In this document: positions 23,871 through 32,330 of the stretch, in pieces
Layout of the letters: every line of letters starts with the position of its first letter
How positions within the stretch are numbered: position 1 is the first letter of the stretch
DNA from: an uncultured Clostridia bacterium
Lineage (GTDB): Bacteria > Bacillota_I > Bacilli_A > RF39 > UBA660
DNA: 34,984 bases
Direction: 5' to 3'
Assembly: GCA_947165365.1 (NCBI GenBank)
Contig: CAMVAF010000013.1
Coordinates: 1 to 34,984 of the forward strand
Made by a program: the position numbers and the translations under genes
The notes under the pieces: model-generated
The model's database searches: none
Told to the model about the DNA's origin: nothing
Seen by the model: the letters and a program-made list of their open reading frames with translations, nothing else

Positions 23871-25226
23871 ATGGATAATTTACTAAACATTTCCCCAGTT
23901 GATGGAAGATACCATGAAACTACTAAAGAACTTTCTAATTATTTTAGTGAATATGCTTTAATTAAATATCGCATATTCGTAGAAATTAAATGGTTAATAT
24001 ATTTATTAGATAAAAAAATATTAGATGATAAAATAACAAATACTGAAAAAGAAAAATTATTAAATATTTATAATAATTTCAATTTATCAGAAGCTCATAA
24101 AGTTAAAGATATTGAAAATACTATTAAACATGATGTTAAAGCTATTGAATATTATTTAAGAGATAAATTTAAAGAATTAAATCTAACAAGACTTAATCCC
24201 TTTATTCATATAATGTTAACTTCAGAAGATGTGAATAATGTGAGTTATAACCTAATGATTAAAGATACCTTAAATAATATATATTATCCTAAATTAGAAG
24301 AGTTTTTAAATATTTTAGATAATTTATCAAATGAATATAAAGAAACTCCAATGCTTTCTCATACTCATGGACAAGTAGCTACCCCAACAACTGTTGGTAA
24401 AGAAATAAAAGTATTTTCCTATCGTATTAAAAGTATTTTAGAATATTTAAAAAATATTAAATTAAAAAGTAAATTCTCAGGTGCTGTAGGTAACTACAAT
24501 TGTCACATAGTAGCTTTTCCAAATATTAATTGGATTGATGTCACTAAAGAATTTATAGAATCTTTTGAATTAGAATATAATCCTTTAACTACCCAAATAG
24601 AATCTCATGATATATTGTGTTTACTTCTTAGTAACATCAAAATAATTAATAATATTATTAAAGACTATAATAGTGATTCTTGGTTATATATTAGTATGGG
24701 ATATTACAAAGAGAAATTTAATAATAAAGAAGTAGGATCAAGCGTTATGCCACATAAAGTAAATCCTATTAATCATGAAAATTCGATGGCTAATATTGAA
24801 ATTGCTAATTCCATAATCGATGCCTTAGTTAATAATTTATCAATTTCTAGAATGCAAAGAGATTTATCAGATTCATCTAAACTAAGAAATCTTGGTGTAA
24901 TCTTCTCCCACACATTAATTAGTATTAATCAAAGTATTATTGGTAGTAATAAAATAACTATTAATAAAGAACTACTTGATGAAGAACTTAATAATAATTA
25001 TATTGTTTTAAGTGAAGCCATACAAACAGTTTTAAGAAAAGAAAAGAAAGATAACGCTTATGAACTATTAAAAGAATTATCAAGAGGACATACTGTTAAT
25101 AAAGAAATAATAACTAAATTTATTAAAGATTTACCAATAAAAGAAGAAGATAAAGAAATATTACTTAAATTAGAACCATCTAATTATATTGGTCTTGCAA
25201 ATATAATAGTAGAAAAAAATAAATGA
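23871..25226 (+). CDS. purB: Adenylosuccinate lyase
   Basis: A 451-aa enzyme that splits adenylosuccinate into AMP and fumarate. The fumarase-superfamily signature GSSVMPHKVNPINHEN is present, with the catalytic His regions in HTHGQVATPTT. The N-terminus ISPVDGRYHETTKELSNYFS follows the E. coli PurB subtype rather than the shorter B. subtilis subtype. It is translated with purA and ends at TGA, showing that TGA is a stop in this genome. Confidence 0.94.
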   Translation: MDNLLNISPVDGRYHETTKELSNYFSEYALIKYRIFVEIKWLIYLLDKKILDDKITNTEKEKLLNIYNNFNLSEAHKVKDIENTIKHDVKAIEYYLRDKFKELNLTRLNPFIHIMLTSEDVNNVSYNLMIKDTLNNIYYPKLEEFLNILDNLSNEYKETPMLSHTHGQVATPTTVGKEIKVFSYRIKSILEYLKNIKLKSKFSGAVGNYNCHIVAFPNINWIDVTKEFIESFELEYNPLTTQIESHDILCLLLSNIKIINNIIKDYNSDSWLYISMGYYKEKFNNKEVGSSVMPHKVNPINHENSMANIEIANSIIDALVNNLSISRMQRDLSDSSKLRNLGVIFSHTLISINQSIIGSNKITINKELLDEELNNNYIVLSEAIQTVLRKEKKDNAYELLKELSRGHTVNKEIITKFIKDLPIKEEDKEILLKLEPSNYIGLANIIVEKNK

Positions 25227-25247
25227 TGTATCAATTACATCATTTTA
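25222..25247. terminator. Bidirectional terminator between purB and hemW
   Basis: A perfect 9-bp stem AATGATGTA / TACATCATT (25222-25230 with 25236-25244), with TTATT on the plus side. It serves the convergent purB and hemW-like genes. Confidence 0.75.
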
Positions 25248-26333
25248 TTATACAAAATTTTCTAGAATACTATTTTCAACATATAAATACTCTTTATTAA
25301 TTTTAAGATACTTTCCATCATCTATTAATAATCCTTCTTTAATTAAATCTTTAATATTATATAAACTTAATATATCAACATGATATCTATTATAAAAATC
25401 ATTTTTATTAATACCTTTAATTTTTCTAAAACCTAAGATTAAAGCATAAGAAATCGTATCTTCATTACTTAATATTTCTTTATTAATTATTCTTTTTTCT
25501 AAAAAATAACTAGTAAATGATTTCGTATTTTGATATCTAATATTATCTATATAACCAGAAGCTCCTATACCAAATCCATAGTAATTTAAATTATTCCAAT
25601 AAACTAAGTTATGCTGTGAATATGTTTTATATTTAGCAAAATTACTTATTTCATAATGTTCAAAACCATTCTTTTCTAAATAGTTATCAATATAGTCATA
25701 CATCTTTCGATCAAAATCATCACTTATTCTTTTATCATTATTTATTCCAAGCAAAGTATTATCATGTATTTCTAAGGAATATGTTGATATATGATTAATA
25801 TCTAAAGATAAAAGATTATTAAGGTCTTTTTCTAAATCATGAAGAGTTTCATCTTTCATTCCATATATTAAATCTACCGAGATATTAGAAAAACCCATAT
25901 CTTTTATTAATTTAATTTTATCTTGAACTAATTTAAAATCATGCCTACGATTTAAATATTTTAAATATTTATTAATAGTACTCTCTACCCCAATACTTAT
26001 TCTATTAATACCCATTTCTTTATAAAACAATAATTTATCTTTTGTAATATCATCAGGATTAACTTCTATCGTAAATTCAATATCACTAGATAATTTAAAT
26101 ATTTTTATAATATCATTTAATTTATTTAAATTATCAATACTTAAACTACTAGGACTACCACCACCAATATATAAAGTATTAATTATTTCTCCTTGATAAT
26201 TATTCTTTACTTCAAGAAATAGTGAATCTAAATATTTATTAACTAAATCATTATTATAATAAACTTTGGAAAAATCACAATAAGAACAAATATTATTACA
26301 AAAAGGAATATGAATATATACACTATTCGTCAT
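25248..26333 (-). CDS. hemW: HemW-like radical SAM protein
   Basis: A 361-aa protein with the radical SAM cluster Cys12-x3-Cys16-x2-Cys19 in [13 protein letters not shown], the GGGSPSSL block for S-adenosylmethionine, [20 protein letters not shown] and the YEISNFAK block typical of the coproporphyrinogen oxidase-like HemW group. HemW acts as a heme chaperone rather than an oxidase; whether this organism uses heme is not visible here. It overlaps lepA by 11 nt, the common lepA-hemW arrangement in Bacilli. Confidence 0.9.
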   Translation of the reverse strand: MTNSVYIHIPFCNNICSYCDFSKVYYNNDLVNKYLDSLFLEVKNNYQGEIINTLYIGGGSPSSLSIDNLNKLNDIIKIFKLSSDIEFTIEVNPDDITKDKLLFYKEMGINRISIGVESTINKYLKYLNRRHDFKLVQDKIKLIKDMGFSNISVDLIYGMKDETLHDLEKDLNNLLSLDINHISTYSLEIHDNTLLGINNDKRISDDFDRKMYDYIDNYLEKNGFEHYEISNFAKYKTYSQHNLVYWNNLNYYGFGIGASGYIDNIRYQNTKSFTSYFLEKRIINKEILSNEDTISYALILGFRKIKGINKNDFYNRYHVDILSLYNIKDLIKEGLLIDDGKYLKINKEYLYVENSILENFV

Positions 26334-28134
26334 TTATTTCCTCATTAGATAATACTGCTAAGAAAGCATCTTGGGGTATCATTACCGTTCCTAGTTGTTT
26401 CATTCTCTTCTTACCTTCTTTTTGTTTTTCAAGAAGTTTCTTTTTTCTTGATACATCGCCACCATAACATTTAGCTAGAACATCTTTTCTTAAAGCTTTA
26501 ATATCACTTCTTGCAATAATCTTACTTCCAAGAGCTGCTTGAATAGGTACAACAAACATTTGTCTAGGTATTAATTTTTTCAAATTTTCAACAACAACTT
26601 TCCCTCTTTGATATGCAAAATCTTTATGAACAATTGTTGTTAAAGCATCAACTATTTCTCCGTTAATTAAGATATCCATCTTGACTAAATTACTTTCTTT
26701 ATAACCAATAAGTTCATAATCAAAAGAAGCATATCCCTTTGTACTACTTTTTAATTTATCAAAGAAATCATATACTACTTCTGATAAGGGAAGTTCATAA
26801 TGAATAATAACTCTTTTAGCATCAATATATTCTAAATTTATATAATTACCTCTTTTATTTTGACATAATTCCATAATTGGTCCAATATACTCCGCTGGTG
26901 TAAAAATATTTGTCTTGATATATGGTTCACTAACACTTGATATATTAGTTTTTTCAGGCATCTTTTGAGGCGAATCAATTCTTATTATTTCCCCATTAGT
27001 AAGTTTTACTTCATAAACAACACTTGGACTAGTAGCGATTAGTGGAATATTAAACTCTCTTTCAATTCTCTCTTCCACTATCTCCATATGTAAAAGTCCT
27101 AAAAATCCACAACGGAAACCAAAACCTAAAGCATGAGAGGTCTCTGGTTCAAAGGAAAGTGATGCGTCATTTAACTTTAATTTTTCTAAGGCATCCCTTA
27201 GATCATTATATCGACTTGTTTCTGTGGGATAAAGTCCTGCAAAAACTACTTGTGATATTTTTTTATATCCTGGTAACATATCCTTTGCGGGATTACTTTC
27301 TAAAGTTACAGTATCACCTATTTGTACATCATTAATACTTTTAATACTTCCCCAAAAGTATCCAACTTCACCACATACAAGTTTTTCTTTTTCTTTAACA
27401 CTTGGAGTATAAACACCTACCTCTGTAACGTCATATATAGCATCAGTTGACATTAGTTTTATCTTATCACCCTTTTTTAATTCACCGTTTTTAATTCTTG
27501 TTAAGATAATAACTCCTTTATATGAATCATAGATACTATCAAAAATTAATCCTTGTAATGGACTTTTGATATCACCTTTAGGAGCGGGAACACGCTTTAT
27601 TATTGCTTCTACAAGTTCCTTAATTCCTACACCAGTTTTAGCACTGGTAAGAATTATTTCATCTTTACTAAATCCAAATGTATCCATAAGTTCCTTAGTT
27701 ACTTTATCAACATCAGCATTTGGTAAATCAATTTTATTAATTACAGGAATAATTGTTAAATCATTATCAAGAGCTAAAAATAAATTAGCAAGAGTTTGAG
27801 CTTCAATTCCTTGAGCCGCATCAACAACTAGTATTGCCCCATCACTTGCAGCAAGACTTCTTGATACCTCATAAGAAAAATCTACATGACCTGGAGTATC
27901 TATTAAATTTAGAATATAATCTTCATTTTTATAATGATAATTTAATTCTACAGCATTAAGCTTTATAGTAATACCTCTTTCTCTTTCAATATCCATGCTA
28001 TCCAACATTTGATTCTTACTATCATGAAGACTTACAGCATTAGTTATTTCAAGTATTCTATCAGCTATCGTACTTTTACCATGATCAATATGTGCAATTA
28101 TGGAAAAATTTCTAATATTTTCTTGTTTAATCAT
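26323..28134 (-). CDS. lepA: Elongation factor 4 (LepA)
   Basis: A 603-aa translational GTPase with G1 AHIDHGKST (14-22), G3 DTPGHVDF and G4 NKIDLPNAD, followed by the LepA-specific C-terminal domain ([18 protein letters not shown], then [27 protein letters not shown]). It back-translocates or remodels stalled ribosomes. The length is standard. It is translated from AGGAAAGTGATAAA-ATG and lies first in the lepA-hemW operon. Confidence 0.96.
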   Translation of the reverse strand: MIKQENIRNFSIIAHIDHGKSTIADRILEITNAVSLHDSKNQMLDSMDIERERGITIKLNAVELNYHYKNEDYILNLIDTPGHVDFSYEVSRSLAASDGAILVVDAAQGIEAQTLANLFLALDNDLTIIPVINKIDLPNADVDKVTKELMDTFGFSKDEIILTSAKTGVGIKELVEAIIKRVPAPKGDIKSPLQGLIFDSIYDSYKGVIILTRIKNGELKKGDKIKLMSTDAIYDVTEVGVYTPSVKEKEKLVCGEVGYFWGSIKSINDVQIGDTVTLESNPAKDMLPGYKKISQVVFAGLYPTETSRYNDLRDALEKLKLNDASLSFEPETSHALGFGFRCGFLGLLHMEIVEERIEREFNIPLIATSPSVVYEVKLTNGEIIRIDSPQKMPEKTNISSVSEPYIKTNIFTPAEYIGPIMELCQNKRGNYINLEYIDAKRVIIHYELPLSEVVYDFFDKLKSSTKGYASFDYELIGYKESNLVKMDILINGEIVDALTTIVHKDFAYQRGKVVVENLKKLIPRQMFVVPIQAALGSKIIARSDIKALRKDVLAKCYGGDVSRKKKLLEKQKEGKKRMKQLGTVMIPQDAFLAVLSNEEINDE

Positions 28135-28343
28135 TTTATCACTTTCCTAACATTCTTTTATATCAAATCGAATTACCAAATCCCATATAAATTTAATAAT
28201 ATTCTATCATTATTTTAAAAAAAAATCTACACCAACTATAAAACAATTATTTTCTATATTTTTTGCATATTATTTGTTTTTTAAAAAAAACTATTTAATT
28301 CAATCTTTGTATACCAATTATATTTTTGTCATTTGATAAAATA

Positions 28344-28418
28344 CTAAGTTCTTTCCAAATAGTTGCATCTAATTTTTCCAATTAAATCATCATTTATTTT
28401 TGTAATACTTAATGGATA
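28344..28418 (-). pseudogene. Fragment of an XRE regulator C-terminus
   Basis: Read on the minus strand, directly after the BRO/DinD-like stop codon, the frame gives YPLSITKINDD..., which matches the end of the XRE protein upstream (YTLSITKIKED), then runs 13 codons to TAG. No start codon or helix-turn-helix remains. It is best seen as a duplicated tail left by a recombination or insertion event. Confidence 0.55.
28386..28418 (+). repeat. 33-bp direct repeat flanking the BRO/DinD-like gene, downstream copy
   Basis: Matches 29283-29315 at 30 of 33 positions in the same orientation. The repeat is the 3' end of the XRE gene. Confidence 0.7.
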
Positions 28419-28423
28419 TTTAA

Positions 28424-29278
28424 TTACTTAGTTTCTATTTTCTCTTTGTCATCTATATAATTATAGTTCAATCTATTTTGATTTGTAACGATTGATTCAC
28501 CCAGCAATTTCTCAATATCATCTCGCGTATTTTTGGCAACTTGTCCACCTCGTCTTGCAACATTAATATTTTCTTTTAGACCTTTTGGTTTAGTTTTCAA
28601 TGATAGTCTCTTTGTTACTTCTTCACTAATATCAGTTAAAGATACCTCCAAACTATCCATATTATCTCTTAATGATTCTTTTCTTAATCCTTTATATTCT
28701 TTATACTCTTTAGCAGTCATACCAGACCATGTTTTATATATTTCATTTGTTAATATAGCATATTCTTTTCCTTCTGTTATTCCGCCTTCTTTCCAAACAT
28801 CAGTTAATCCTTTTCTTTCTTGAATTCCATGTATTCTTTTAGAAATCCATACTTCATCATAACCTTTAGTTCGATATAAATCAATTGATCTTTGAGCGGC
28901 AATAGACGGATCAAATATTTCATCTATTCTTTCACTTCCCAGTTTTGCAAGCCATTGTTTAACTGGTTCAGCATTCTTACTTGGAATTGATTCAATAATT
29001 CTAAACATTTCCTCGATATCACATACATCTGTCATACGATATTTACCATCTTGAGATTTTAATTTCAACTGTCCGATTTTTTCGGACACTTCATTTCCCT
29101 CTTGTATTAATTTACGTTTTAAATCACTCCAATATTTTCTTGGTCTATCACTTCCTGACAAAATACCAACCAAATCAACAATACTTATAAAATATTTTTC
29201 TTCTTCACTATTCCAAATAGTTCTTATTGTTTCATTATTAAATATTTTATTTATTAAATGCATTTTATCCTGATTCAT
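28424..29278 (-). CDS. BRO-N / DinD-like protein
   Basis: A 284-aa protein with an N-terminal BRO-type domain (about 10-115: ETIRTIWNSEEEKYFISIVD, ending with the region of MTDVCDIEEMFRIIESIPS). A C-terminal half resembles DNA-damage-inducible protein D (SIDLYRTKGY, RIHGIQERKGLTDVW, VARRGGQVAKNTRDDIEKLLG). BRO-N domains are common in phage antirepressors. DinD in E. coli is SOS-induced and inhibits RecA filaments. It starts 1 nt after the XRE gene, so the two form a unit, probably an addiction-like or phage-derived regulatory pair. The exact role is not known. Confidence 0.75.
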   Translation of the reverse strand: MNQDKMHLINKIFNNETIRTIWNSEEEKYFISIVDLVGILSGSDRPRKYWSDLKRKLIQEGNEVSEKIGQLKLKSQDGKYRMTDVCDIEEMFRIIESIPSKNAEPVKQWLAKLGSERIDEIFDPSIAAQRSIDLYRTKGYDEVWISKRIHGIQERKGLTDVWKEGGITEGKEYAILTNEIYKTWSGMTAKEYKEYKGLRKESLRDNMDSLEVSLTDISEEVTKRLSLKTKPKGLKENINVARRGGQVAKNTRDDIEKLLGESIVTNQNRLNYNYIDDKEKIETK

Positions 29279-29279
29279 A

Positions 29280-29522
29280 TTAATCCTCCTTTATTTTTGT
29301 AATACTTAATGTATAGCCAAATGGTTCTAGTATTTTAATTAATGAATTAATTTGTGGATGATTTCTTCTTGTTTCAATAGCTGCAATAATTTCTCTTACT
29401 GTATTTGATGCTTCTCCCATTTCTTTTTGAGTAAGTCCCAGTTCTCCTCTTAATTTAATAAATTCACATATTAAATTGTATTCAAGTTCCATTACCCTTT
29501 CTTCATCTTTAAAACTTTTCAT
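29280..29522 (-). CDS. XRE-family helix-turn-helix regulator
   Basis: An 80-aa protein with one Cro/C1-type helix-turn-helix (about 20-72: LRGELGLTQKEMGEASNTVR, then EIIAAIETRRNHP and a recognition-helix tail). It resembles HigA-type antitoxins. It probably represses its own promoter at 29540-29568, where an inverted repeat lies between the boxes. It precedes the BRO/DinD-like gene by 1 nt. Confidence 0.82.
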   Translation of the reverse strand: MKSFKDEERVMELEYNLICEFIKLRGELGLTQKEMGEASNTVREIIAAIETRRNHPQINSLIKILEPFGYTLSITKIKED

Positions 29523-29539
29523 TTTATCACCTCGTAATT

Positions 29540-29568
29540 AATATACTACAAAAAATCATAGTAGTAAA
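29540..29568 (-). promoter_or_regulatory. Promoter and operator of the XRE-BRO operon
   Basis: On the minus strand TTTACT (29563-29568) and TATATT (29540-29545), spaced 17 nt. A dyad TACTAC-N11-GTAGTA (29544-29566) fills the spacer and touches both boxes, a good site for autorepression by the XRE protein. Confidence 0.5.
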
Positions 29569-29589
29569 TACCTTACACAAAATTTTACA

Positions 29590-29616
29590 AAAAAACTCAG
29601 AACTAAGTCCAAGTTT
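29590..29616 (-). terminator. Terminator after tRNA-Thr
   Basis: On the minus strand AAAACT pairs with AGTTTT, with a short inner GAC/GTT helix, followed by a T run. It lies about 11 nt after the tRNA 3' end. Confidence 0.5.
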
Positions 29617-29626
29617 TACACTAATA

Positions 29627-29701
29627 TGGTGCCGACTGAGGGATTTGAACCCCCGACCTACGCGTTACGAGTGCGTTGCACTACCACTGTGCTAAGTCGG
29701 C
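29627..29701 (-). tRNA. tRNA-Thr (anticodon CGU)
   Basis: A full cloverleaf: 7-bp acceptor stem GCCGACT/AGTCGGC, D-arm GCAC..GTGC, anticodon loop CTCGTAA (CGU, reading ACG), and T-arm GGGGG-TTCAAAT-CCCTC. The CCA end is encoded. The lowest anticodon-stem pair is an A-C mismatch. The gene lies 20 nt behind pnp and may be processed from that transcript; the gap has a 10-bp hairpin (29703-29726). Confidence 0.93.
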
Positions 29702-29721
29702 AAATAGAAAAGATTACTTTT

Positions 29722-31860
29722 CTATTTTAAAGCATCTTTTCTTGAAAAATTTAATCTTCCTTTTTTATCAGTACCAATTGCTTTAACTAAAATTTCATCT
29801 CCTAGTTTAACAACATCTTCTACCTTTTCTACATGGTCTTTAGCTAGTTTTGATATATGAACTAATCCTTCACATCCAGGCCATACTTCAACAAAGCATC
29901 CAAAATCTTCAATTTGAACAACTTTAGCAGAGTAAATCTTTCCTTCTTCAACTTCTCTTGTTAAATCAAGAATCATTTGTTTAGCCTTGTTAATTACATC
30001 TCTATCCATATGATAAATCATAACACGACCATCATCTTCAAGTTCAATCTTAACAGCTCTTACATCATTAACGCTATCAACACCACTGGTTTCACAAATA
30101 ATTTTTGTAATGGTGTCTCCACCTTTACCAATAACATCTTTAATCTTATCTGGATTAATCATAAATGTTTCCATCTTAGGTGCATATTTTGATACATCTT
30201 CTCTTGGTTCTTTAATAACACTTTCCATTAAATCCAAGATTTCCATTCTAGCGTCCTTTGCTTGATATAAAGCTTCTTTTAATATTTCTTTCGTAATACC
30301 TTTAATTTTGATATCCATTTGAAGTGAACAAATACCATTTCTTGTACCGCCAACTTTAAAGTCCATATCACCAAGGTGATCTTCCATACCTTGAATATCA
30401 GTTAAAATAGTATAATCTTTTCCATCTTTTGATGTAATTAATCCCATAGCAATACCAGCAACAGGAGCTTTTAATGGAACACCAGCAGCCATTAAACTCA
30501 TACAGCCTGCACAAATAGTAGCTTGACTAGATGACCCATTACTTTCAAGGATTTCAGAAACAACTCTTACAGTATATGGAAATTCTTCTTCACTAGGCAT
30601 AACTTGAGAAAGACATCTCTCTCCTAATGCACCATGACCAATTTCACGTCTTCCAGGACTTCCATATCTTCCTGTTTCTCCTACAGAGAATGCAGGGAAA
30701 TTATAATGTAACATAAATCTTTTTTCAGTTTCTAAACTTAATCCATCTAATATTTGATTTTCATTAATAGCTCCTAATGTAGTAACTGCTAAAGCTTGAG
30801 TTTCACCTCTTGTAAATAAAGCCGAACCATGTGTTCTTGGAAGTAAATCAACTGCCGCACTAAGAGGACGAATTTCCGTCATACTTCTTCCATCACTTCT
30901 AGTTTTTTCATTAACAGTAATACTTCTAAAAATATCATATTCAATATTTTCAAGAATTAATTTAACTTTCGTTAACAATAAATTAAGTTCATCGTCTTCT
31001 AATTTATCTTTATTTTCTTCTTCATATTTAGATACTACTTCTTCTTTAACAGCATCAATCGCTGCATATTTTTCAAGTTTTTCTTTGATTCTCATAGCAG
31101 CATCTAATTTGTCACTAGCAAGAAGAGTTATCTCCTTAACTAAATCTTCATCAAGTTCAATATGTTCATATTCCATTTTTTCTTCACCAATTTCATTAAT
31201 GATTTCTTCTTGGAATCCACATAATTCTTTAACAGCCTCATGACCAAACATAAGTGCTTCTAACATATCATCTTCAGATACTTCTTTTGAACCTGCTTCA
31301 ACCATATTAATAGCATACTTAGTACCAGCAACAGTTAAATCAATATCACTAAGTTCTAATTCATCTGGTGTAGGATTAATAATAAATTCACCATTAACTC
31401 TTCCTACTTTAACACCAGCAATTGGTCCATCAAAAGGTATCTTACTGATACTAGTACATAAACTTGATCCAAACATTGCTGTTAACTCTGGAGAATTATC
31501 CGTATCTACAGATAAAACAGTATTAACTACTTGTACTTCGTTTCTAAAATCCTCTGGAAACATTGGTCTCATAGGTCTATCAATCATACGAGCAGCCAAG
31601 GTTGCAGCATCAGTTGGTCTTCCTTCTCTTTTAATAAATCCACCAGGTATCTTACCAACAGAATATAATTTTTCTTGGTATAAAACCATTAATGGAAAAA
31701 AATCAGATAATATATTAGCCGTTTTACTAACAACAACTGTTGATAAAATAACCGTATCACCATATCTAACTAATACTGCTCCATGAGCTTGTTTTGCAAG
31801 TTCCCCATGTTCTACAACTATTTTTCTTCCTCTAAAATCTTTTTCAAATACTTTTTTCAT
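29722..31860 (-). CDS. pnp: Polyribonucleotide nucleotidyltransferase (PNPase)
   Basis: A 712-aa phosphorolytic 3'-5' exoribonuclease with two RNase PH domains (about 1-225 and 305-540), a KH domain (about 550-615, [12 protein letters not shown]) and a C-terminal S1 domain (about 620-695, [20 protein letters not shown]). The catalytic region of the second PH domain ([22 protein letters not shown]) is intact. It works in RNA turnover as a trimer. The rpsO-pnp order is conserved across bacteria. Confidence 0.96.
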   Translation of the reverse strand: MKKVFEKDFRGRKIVVEHGELAKQAHGAVLVRYGDTVILSTVVVSKTANILSDFFPLMVLYQEKLYSVGKIPGGFIKREGRPTDAATLAARMIDRPMRPMFPEDFRNEVQVVNTVLSVDTDNSPELTAMFGSSLCTSISKIPFDGPIAGVKVGRVNGEFIINPTPDELELSDIDLTVAGTKYAINMVEAGSKEVSEDDMLEALMFGHEAVKELCGFQEEIINEIGEEKMEYEHIELDEDLVKEITLLASDKLDAAMRIKEKLEKYAAIDAVKEEVVSKYEEENKDKLEDDELNLLLTKVKLILENIEYDIFRSITVNEKTRSDGRSMTEIRPLSAAVDLLPRTHGSALFTRGETQALAVTTLGAINENQILDGLSLETEKRFMLHYNFPAFSVGETGRYGSPGRREIGHGALGERCLSQVMPSEEEFPYTVRVVSEILESNGSSSQATICAGCMSLMAAGVPLKAPVAGIAMGLITSKDGKDYTILTDIQGMEDHLGDMDFKVGGTRNGICSLQMDIKIKGITKEILKEALYQAKDARMEILDLMESVIKEPREDVSKYAPKMETFMINPDKIKDVIGKGGDTITKIICETSGVDSVNDVRAVKIELEDDGRVMIYHMDRDVINKAKQMILDLTREVEEGKIYSAKVVQIEDFGCFVEVWPGCEGLVHISKLAKDHVEKVEDVVKLGDEILVKAIGTDKKGRLNFSRKDALK

Positions 31861-31887
31861 TTATTCACTTCCCTTTTCTAAAATTAA

Positions 31888-31909
31888 AGACACTATTAAA
31901 ACAGTGTCT
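31888..31909 (-). terminator. Hairpin between rpsO and pnp
   Basis: A 7-bp stem AGACACT / AGTGTCT with an 8-nt loop (31888-31894 with 31903-31909), overlapping the rpsO TAG stop and followed on the minus strand by TTAATTTT. It is a partial terminator or a processing site, since pnp has no separate promoter that I can see. Confidence 0.55.
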
Positions 31910-32177
31910 ATTTTCTTAAACCTAATTTTTTAACTAAATTTCTGTATCTTTGTACATCTGTTTTTGCTAAATAATTTAACAAACTTTTTCTTTGTCCAAC
32001 CATTTTTAATAATCCACGATTAGAATGAAAATCATGTTTATGAACCTTTAAATGTTCATTTAAATCATTAATTCTTTTAGTTAACAAAGCAACTTGTACT
32101 TCAACAGATCCAGTATCATTATCATCTAACTTAAAATCATTAATAATACTAGTTTTTTCTTCTTTTGTTAAAGCCAT
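31908..32177 (-). CDS. rpsO: 30S ribosomal protein S15
   Basis: An 89-aa protein starting [21 protein letters not shown] at 32177, behind AAGGAGG. The frame is open 22 codons further up, but that is the leader and the S15 family starts here. The visible blocks are [34 protein letters not shown] and LLNYLAKTD, the 16S rRNA-binding helices. The gene heads rpsO-pnp. Confidence 0.97.
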   Translation of the reverse strand: MALTKEEKTSIINDFKLDDNDTGSVEVQVALLTKRINDLNEHLKVHKHDFHSNRGLLKMVGQRKSLLNYLAKTDVQRYRNLVKKLGLRK

Positions 32178-32204
32178 AATATCCTCCTTATTTATTATTC
32201 GCAA

Positions 32205-32241
32205 GTTCTGAGTAAAAGACGAGGCATCAAATACCAAGAAC
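32205..32241 (-). promoter_or_regulatory. Candidate S15 autoregulatory leader structure
   Basis: In the rpsO leader, GTTCT pairs with AGAAC (32237-32241 with 32205-32209) and encloses a hairpin GGTAT/ATGCC (32231-32235 with 32223-32227, one G-U). Nested helices near a purine-rich site occur in known S15 leaders. The match to any specific class is not established. Confidence 0.35.
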
Positions 32242-32254
32242 AAGTAACATTAAT

Positions 32255-32283
32255 AATATACTCTAATTTACCAAGAAAATCAA
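32255..32283 (-). promoter_or_regulatory. rpsO promoter
   Basis: On the minus strand TTGATT (32278-32283) and TATATT (32255-32260), spaced 17 nt, predict a leader of about 70 nt. Confidence 0.6.
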
Positions 32284-32295
32284 TACTTTTTAAAA

Positions 32296-32325
32296 GAAAA
32301 AAGTTAGAAATCACATTTCTAACTT
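32296..32325 (-). terminator. Terminator of the large surface protein gene
   Basis: An 11-bp perfect stem AAGTTAGAAAT / ATTTCTAACTT with a 3-nt loop, followed on the minus strand by TTTTCTTTT. Confidence 0.8.
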
Positions 32326-32330
32326 ATATT

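Larger units (their letters stand above)
28135..28423. other. AT-rich gap upstream of lepA and downstream of the BRO/DinD-like gene
   Basis: The only clear element is the XRE-tail fragment at 28344-28418. The rest holds the lepA leader, a weak TAGAAT -10 for lepA and an A/T palindrome (GTTTTTTAAAAAAAAC at about 28276-28291) that may end the BRO/DinD-like transcript. No further gene or RNA is seen. Confidence 0.4.

Noticed and set aside
25224-25226. Recoded TGA (mycoplasma code 4)
   Set aside because: purB and the copy 2 peptide end at TGA at the expected place, and Trp positions in conserved motifs use TGG.
32178-32243. 22-residue N-terminal extension of S15
   Set aside because: The S15 family starts at MALTKEEK, the ribosome binding site fits that ATG, and the upstream part lies in the leader with folded RNA.
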